Part shown: piece after piece, positions 25,460 through 28,099 of the stretch | How the letters are laid out: the number at the start of each line of letters is the position of its first letter | How positions within the stretch are numbered: position 1 is the stretch's first letter | Notes under the pieces: generated by a model | What the model was told of the DNA's origin: nothing | The model's input: only the letters and a program-made list of their open reading frames with translations | Databases searched by the model: none | Virus record (IMG/VR): IMGVR_UViG_3300001831_000164 | Coordinates: 1-28,099 of that record | Length of the DNA: 28,099 nt | Direction: 5' to 3' (one strand) | From: a virus | Position numbers and translations under genes: made by a program

Positions 25460-27058
25460 ATGGCCGTAACACAAGCACAAAAGGTTGATTACCTTTGGAA
25501 AAAACTAGGGTACGGCCGAACAAAGACCGATACCAATGCCAACAAAAAGGCATTTAACGAAGCGATTGCAAGTCCACTCTTACTTAGAGGGGATAAAATT
25601 TGGAACCAATCAAGCACTATTCCTGGTACGCTTCCAGGATCTAGTTCTGGTGCAGTAACAGTTTACCCAACTTCAAACCCAGTAGAATGTACTGTGGATG
25701 GTACAGCTACAGCAAATAGGACTTGGAAAACTGGATCAACCGATTGGATTCCACCAGAACTTGGATCAACATATCTTGTAAAAGTATATGTTCATACTTC
25801 AAGTGATGCAGCAAATGCAGCATCCAGTGGAACAACACTTTCCGCTGCTGGTTCTGGTAACGATGACGAATGGTTCTTTGATTATCAGTCTGGTGTTCTT
25901 CACTTCATTGGAGATAACCTTCCAAATGGTGTAAGCTTCAGTGGAAAGAGTGTTTATATTAGTGGAGCAAGATACACAGGATCGTTTGGTCTTGGTGGTG
26001 CTTCTAGTGGTAATTTCACTGGAATTTCTACATTCTCAGATACAACAGACAATACTCTGGGAAATGCAGATACTGGTGCTCTCCAAGTTGACGGTGGTCT
26101 TGGCGTCAATAAGAATGTAACAGTTGGTGCTAATTTATTTGTTCAAGGATACTCCGAATTTGTAGGAGTTGTAACATTTAAAGGTGGCACTATTGGTCTT
26201 GGTGATGCCGACACAGACACGATTACTGTTGGTGGTGAGTTTGGATCCAGTTTAATTCCTACAGATGATGATACACACTCTCTTGGTGAGGGTTCCAAGA
26301 GATGGAAAAATGGTTCTTTCTCTGGAATCATTACTGCATCTTCTTTTGTTGGTGATATAACTGGTATTGCTGCAACAGCAACCACTTTAGAAACAGCAAG
26401 AAACTTTAGTGTTTCTGGTGATGTTGGAACAGCAACTTCAGTTTCTTTTGATGGGACTGGAGATGTAGATTTAGCAGTCACTTTATCAAGTAACTTCGAT
26501 GCTAACACCAGTGGTATTATCACTTCTACTGGAGGATTTGTTGGCGACTTAACTGGTGATGTCACTGGAGATTTGACTGGTGAAGTAAACGCAACTTCTT
26601 TTGATACAAATGCATCTGGTGTTGTAGTCACTGGTATTGTAACCGCAACTACTGGAGACATCTCTGGCAATTTGACCGTTGGAGGAAACCTTTTTGTTAA
26701 TGGATCAACAACTCAAGTTAATACATCAACATTAACAGTTGAAGATGCTTTAATTGAAGTTGGTCTTGTAGATGGATCCGCTCCGGGTTCTGATCTTAAT
26801 TTGGATCTTGGTTTACTTCTGAATTATTATGATGGATCTGCTAAAAAGGCTGCTGTTTATTGGGATGATAGTGCCGCAAGAATTGTTGTGGCATCTGATG
26901 TATCAGAATCATCGGGAACTTTAACTGCATCTTCATATGCTGGTTTAGAAGTTGGATCTCTCTATGTAAATGATTGTGCTGGACAATCTCAGGTTATAAC
27001 TTGCACTGGTTCGGAAAGATTTTTAGAAAATATAACTATAGATTGTGGATCGTTCTAA
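25460..27058 (+). CDS. Tail fibre / virion structural protein with fibre-shaft repeats
   Basis: The 532-residue protein begins with a helical N terminus (AQKVDYLWKKLGYGRTKTD, residues 6-24) of a type common in T4-like marine phage fibres. An IP-rich segment follows, with DDEWFFDYQSGVLHFIGDNL near 136-155. The remainder is a shaft of short repeats: GGLGVNKNVTVGANLFVQG near 213-231, HSLGEGSKRWKNGSFSGIIT near 274-293, TSGIITSTGGFVGD near 350-363, a four-fold G-D/E-x-T run, and NLTVGGNLFVNGSTTQVNTS near 408-427, then VEDALIEVG. The 'LGxxxkRWkNgxxSG' and 'GNLTVGGNLxVNGtTTxVN' patterns are typical of fibre proteins. Three cysteines occur near the end (NDCAGQSQVITCTG...DCGSF). It starts one base after the stop of the PKD gene, so the pair is probably translationally coupled and may form one fibre. 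The role is inferred. Confidence 0.85.
   Translation: MAVTQAQKVDYLWKKLGYGRTKTDTNANKKAFNEAIASPLLLRGDKIWNQSSTIPGTLPGSSSGAVTVYPTSNPVECTVDGTATANRTWKTGSTDWIPPELGSTYLVKVYVHTSSDAANAASSGTTLSAAGSGNDDEWFFDYQSGVLHFIGDNLPNGVSFSGKSVYISGARYTGSFGLGGASSGNFTGISTFSDTTDNTLGNADTGALQVDGGLGVNKNVTVGANLFVQGYSEFVGVVTFKGGTIGLGDADTDTITVGGEFGSSLIPTDDDTHSLGEGSKRWKNGSFSGIITASSFVGDITGIAATATTLETARNFSVSGDVGTATSVSFDGTGDVDLAVTLSSNFDANTSGIITSTGGFVGDLTGDVTGDLTGEVNATSFDTNASGVVVTGIVTATTGDISGNLTVGGNLFVNGSTTQVNTSTLTVEDALIEVGLVDGSAPGSDLNLDLGLLLNYYDGSAKKAAVYWDDSAARIVVASDVSESSGTLTASSYAGLEVGSLYVNDCAGQSQVITCTGSERFLENITIDCGSF
26543..26587 (+). repeat. Short in-frame repeat in the fibre shaft
   Basis: The codons encode GDLTGDVTGDLTGEV, a G-(D/E)-(L/V)-T unit repeated almost four times, at about residues 362-376 of the 532-residue fibre. 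The DNA copies differ at third positions, so this is an old or selected repeat and not a recent slippage product. Confidence 0.7.
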
Positions 27059-27065
27059 TTGATTA

Positions 27066-27251
27066 ATGGCATCTGAAACTGATTTAAAATACCTTCTGAA
27101 TACTTATCAAAAAAAGGCAATGGATTTATTTACACAACTTGTTGTTGCTGAAACAAAACTTGAACAGGCACTTACAAGAATATCTGAATTGGAAAGAAAA
27201 TTAAAAGAGTATGAGTCAAGAGAATCTAACAATTCCGAAGAATCATACTAA
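27066..27251 (+). CDS. Small coiled-coil protein between two fibre genes, function unknown
   Basis: The 61-residue protein starts seven bases after the stop of the 532-residue fibre gene. It is almost wholly helical and charged, with heptad-like spacing of hydrophobic residues from LLNTYQKKAMDLFTQLVV through LEQALTRISELERKLKEYES, and a polar Ser/Asn/Glu tail (ESNNSEESY). A parallel coiled coil is likely. Its position directly after a fibre gene suggests a fibre-assembly helper or a small trimerising piece, comparable in position to the small chaperone genes that follow fibre genes in other phages. No homology supports this and it is inference. It starts ATGGC without a Shine-Dalgarno. Confidence 0.7.
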   Translation: MASETDLKYLLNTYQKKAMDLFTQLVVAETKLEQALTRISELERKLKEYESRESNNSEESY

Positions 27252-27259
27252 TATTTTTT

Positions 27260-27267
27260 TATAAATA
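27260..27267 (+). promoter_or_regulatory. T4-type late promoter before the beta-helix fibre gene
   Basis: A perfect TATAAATA preceded by a T-run lies 72 bases before the ATG at 27340. The leader is much longer than at other late promoters in the window and contains a strong hairpin (27286-27305). Confidence 0.7.
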
Positions 27268-27285
27268 TTTTTAATGCTGATTAAT

Positions 27286-27305
27286 ACTCCGATATATATC
27301 GGAGT
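27286..27305 (+). terminator. Perfect palindrome: terminator-like or leader stem-loop
   Basis: ACTCC and GGAGT flank GATATATATC, making a perfect 20-base palindrome that can fold into a stem of about 8 bp with a small AT loop. Only three T residues follow, so intrinsic termination would be weak. It lies downstream of the TATAAATA at 27260 and upstream of the ATG at 27340, so late transcripts would carry it close to their 5' end. Confidence 0.5.
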
Positions 27306-27339
27306 TTACGGTACATACCACAAATGTTAATTTGACCTG

Positions 27340-28099
27340 ATGGCAAATCCAAAGTTTAAGATAAAACGGTCAGCCGTACCGGGTAAGAAACCAGTAGTTG
27401 CAGATTTGCAACTGGGTGAACTTGGTCTTAATACTTTTGATGCAGAACTATTTGTTCGCAGAGAAAGGACGGGTATCGGTACGGACATTGTTCCCGTTGG
27501 AATGGGAGCAACAGTTACTAATATTTTATATGTAACTGCAGATGGAAATGATAATAATACTGGTAAAAAATTAGGAGATGCAAAGGCAACTATTGCGGGA
27601 GCAGTTGCCATCTCAACTACAGGAACTGTAATTAGAGTTTCTGCTGGAACTTATGCAGAAAATAATCCTATTAAGTTACCACCTCAGGTAAGTATTGTCG
27701 GAGACAGTTTGAGAGAGGTAACTGTACAACCACAAAATTCCAATGAAGATCTTTTTCATGTAGCGCCTGGAAACTACATTTCAGAAATGTCTTTTTCTGG
27801 CACTATAGATGTTGGAAAGGCAGTAATTGCTTTTGATCCAGATACTGTTAGAAATTCAACTCAGTCACCATACATCAGAAACTGCACAAACTTTATTGCT
27901 GGCAGTATAGGAATGAAGATTGATGGTGATGTGGTTGATGGAAATTTCAACAGTATGGTCACCGATTCATTCACCCAATATAACCAGGGAGGAATCGGTG
28001 TATCAATCACCAATGAGGGTTACGCACAGATAGTTTCTTTGTTTACTATTTGCAATGACATTGGAATATTTTGCGGATCTGGTGGTCAGTGTGATATTA
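27340..28099 (+). CDS. Beta-helix-type tail fibre/spike, 3'-truncated by the window edge
   Basis: The frame is open from the ATG at 27340 to the end of the window (253 codons, no stop). The N terminus (FKIKRSAVPGKKPVVADLQL then GELGLNT, residues 5-31) follows the pattern seen at the start of the PKD fibre and of Mtd-like receptor-binding proteins: basic strand, xGELxLNTxD. Near residue 67 a segment YVTADGNDNNTG begins a run typical of right-handed beta-helix (pectin-lyase-like) fibre domains: AKATIAGAV, then TVIRVSAGTYAENNPIKLPP near 96-115, SIVGDSLREVTVQP near 118-131, and strand-turn repeats to the end. Such spikes can bind or cleave surface polysaccharide; no catalytic residues can be judged from the fragment. 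It has a late promoter and a long leader with a palindrome. Confidence 0.85.
   Translation, partial: MANPKFKIKRSAVPGKKPVVADLQLGELGLNTFDAELFVRRERTGIGTDIVPVGMGATVTNILYVTADGNDNNTGKKLGDAKATIAGAVAISTTGTVIRVSAGTYAENNPIKLPPQVSIVGDSLREVTVQPQNSNEDLFHVAPGNYISEMSFSGTIDVGKAVIAFDPDTVRNSTQSPYIRNCTNFIAGSIGMKIDGDVVDGNFNSMVTDSFTQYNQGGIGVSITNEGYAQIVSLFTICNDIGIFCGSGGQCDI

Noticed and set aside
26143-26670. 175-codon open frame on the minus strand
   Set aside because: It lies wholly antisense to the 532-residue fibre. Its Pro/Val/Ser-rich translation mirrors the repetitive Gly/Thr/Asp codons of the fibre, and there is no promoter or ribosome site.
22513-28099. Diversity-generating retroelement acting on the Mtd-like fibres
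   Set aside because: The N-terminal pattern of two fibres resembles Mtd-type proteins, but no reverse transcriptase, template repeat or adenine-biased variable repeat is visible in the window.
1-28099. CRISPR arrays, tRNA genes, insertion sequences, attachment sites
   Set aside because: No regularly spaced direct repeats, no cloverleaf-like sequence in the gaps, and no terminal inverted repeats or transposase frames were found. All gaps between genes are under 100 bases.

Overview
This window is a stretch of a T4-like myovirus genome, almost certainly a marine phage and most likely a cyanophage of Prochlorococcus or Synechococcus; a pelagiphage is the main alternative. The evidence is as follows. 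All genes lie on the + strand, closely packed, and nearly all encode virion proteins. T4 homologues gp8, gp13, gp14, gp15 and gp16 are recognisable by their conserved segments and occur in T4 order. The DNA is AT-rich, and T4-type late promoters (TATAAATA and near variants) sit in the short gaps. No host gene, tRNA, integrase, transposase or CRISPR array is visible, and no gap between genes exceeds 100 bases.

Layout. Positions 1-8280 hold the 3' part of a giant virion protein that begins, outside the window, inside a YHYH-type domain and lies upstream of gp8 (the gp7 slot in T4). A small protein with the gp9/gp10 N-terminal motif follows (8311-8673), then baseplate wedge protein gp8 (8699-10258), a 2484-residue DUF4815-type baseplate or fibre protein (10265-17719) and a 73-residue coiled-coil protein (17722-17943). 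Next are neck proteins gp13 and gp14, tail completion protein gp15 and the small terminase gp16 (17976-21819). T4 gp17 (large terminase) does not follow gp16. Instead there is a fibre or adhesin island: two small virion-like proteins, a 981-residue PKD-domain fibre, a 532-residue fibre, a 61-residue coiled-coil protein and the 5' end of a beta-helix-type fibre that runs off the window.

How it fits together. The first half builds the baseplate periphery and probably the fibres attached to it. The middle closes the head-tail joint (gp13/gp14 neck, gp15 at the tail top) and starts DNA packaging (gp16). The last quarter probably decides what the phage binds. Transcription is apparently late throughout, from several TATAAATA-type promoters, four of which overlap the stop codon of the preceding gene.

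The most notable observations are: (i) a strong, visible CpG depletion in the giant structural genes that relaxes abruptly at about 22.5 kb where the fibre island begins; (ii) a small set of protein modules (GxGYT repeats, GE-x-G-x-SGA repeats, an 'exM-V-RxQ-GT-H' module) scattered over gp8, gp14, gp15 and the two giants, including insertion inside or appending to conserved T4 core proteins; and (iii) late promoters fused to stop codons. I see no non-virion system such as a defence island or a retroelement in the window.
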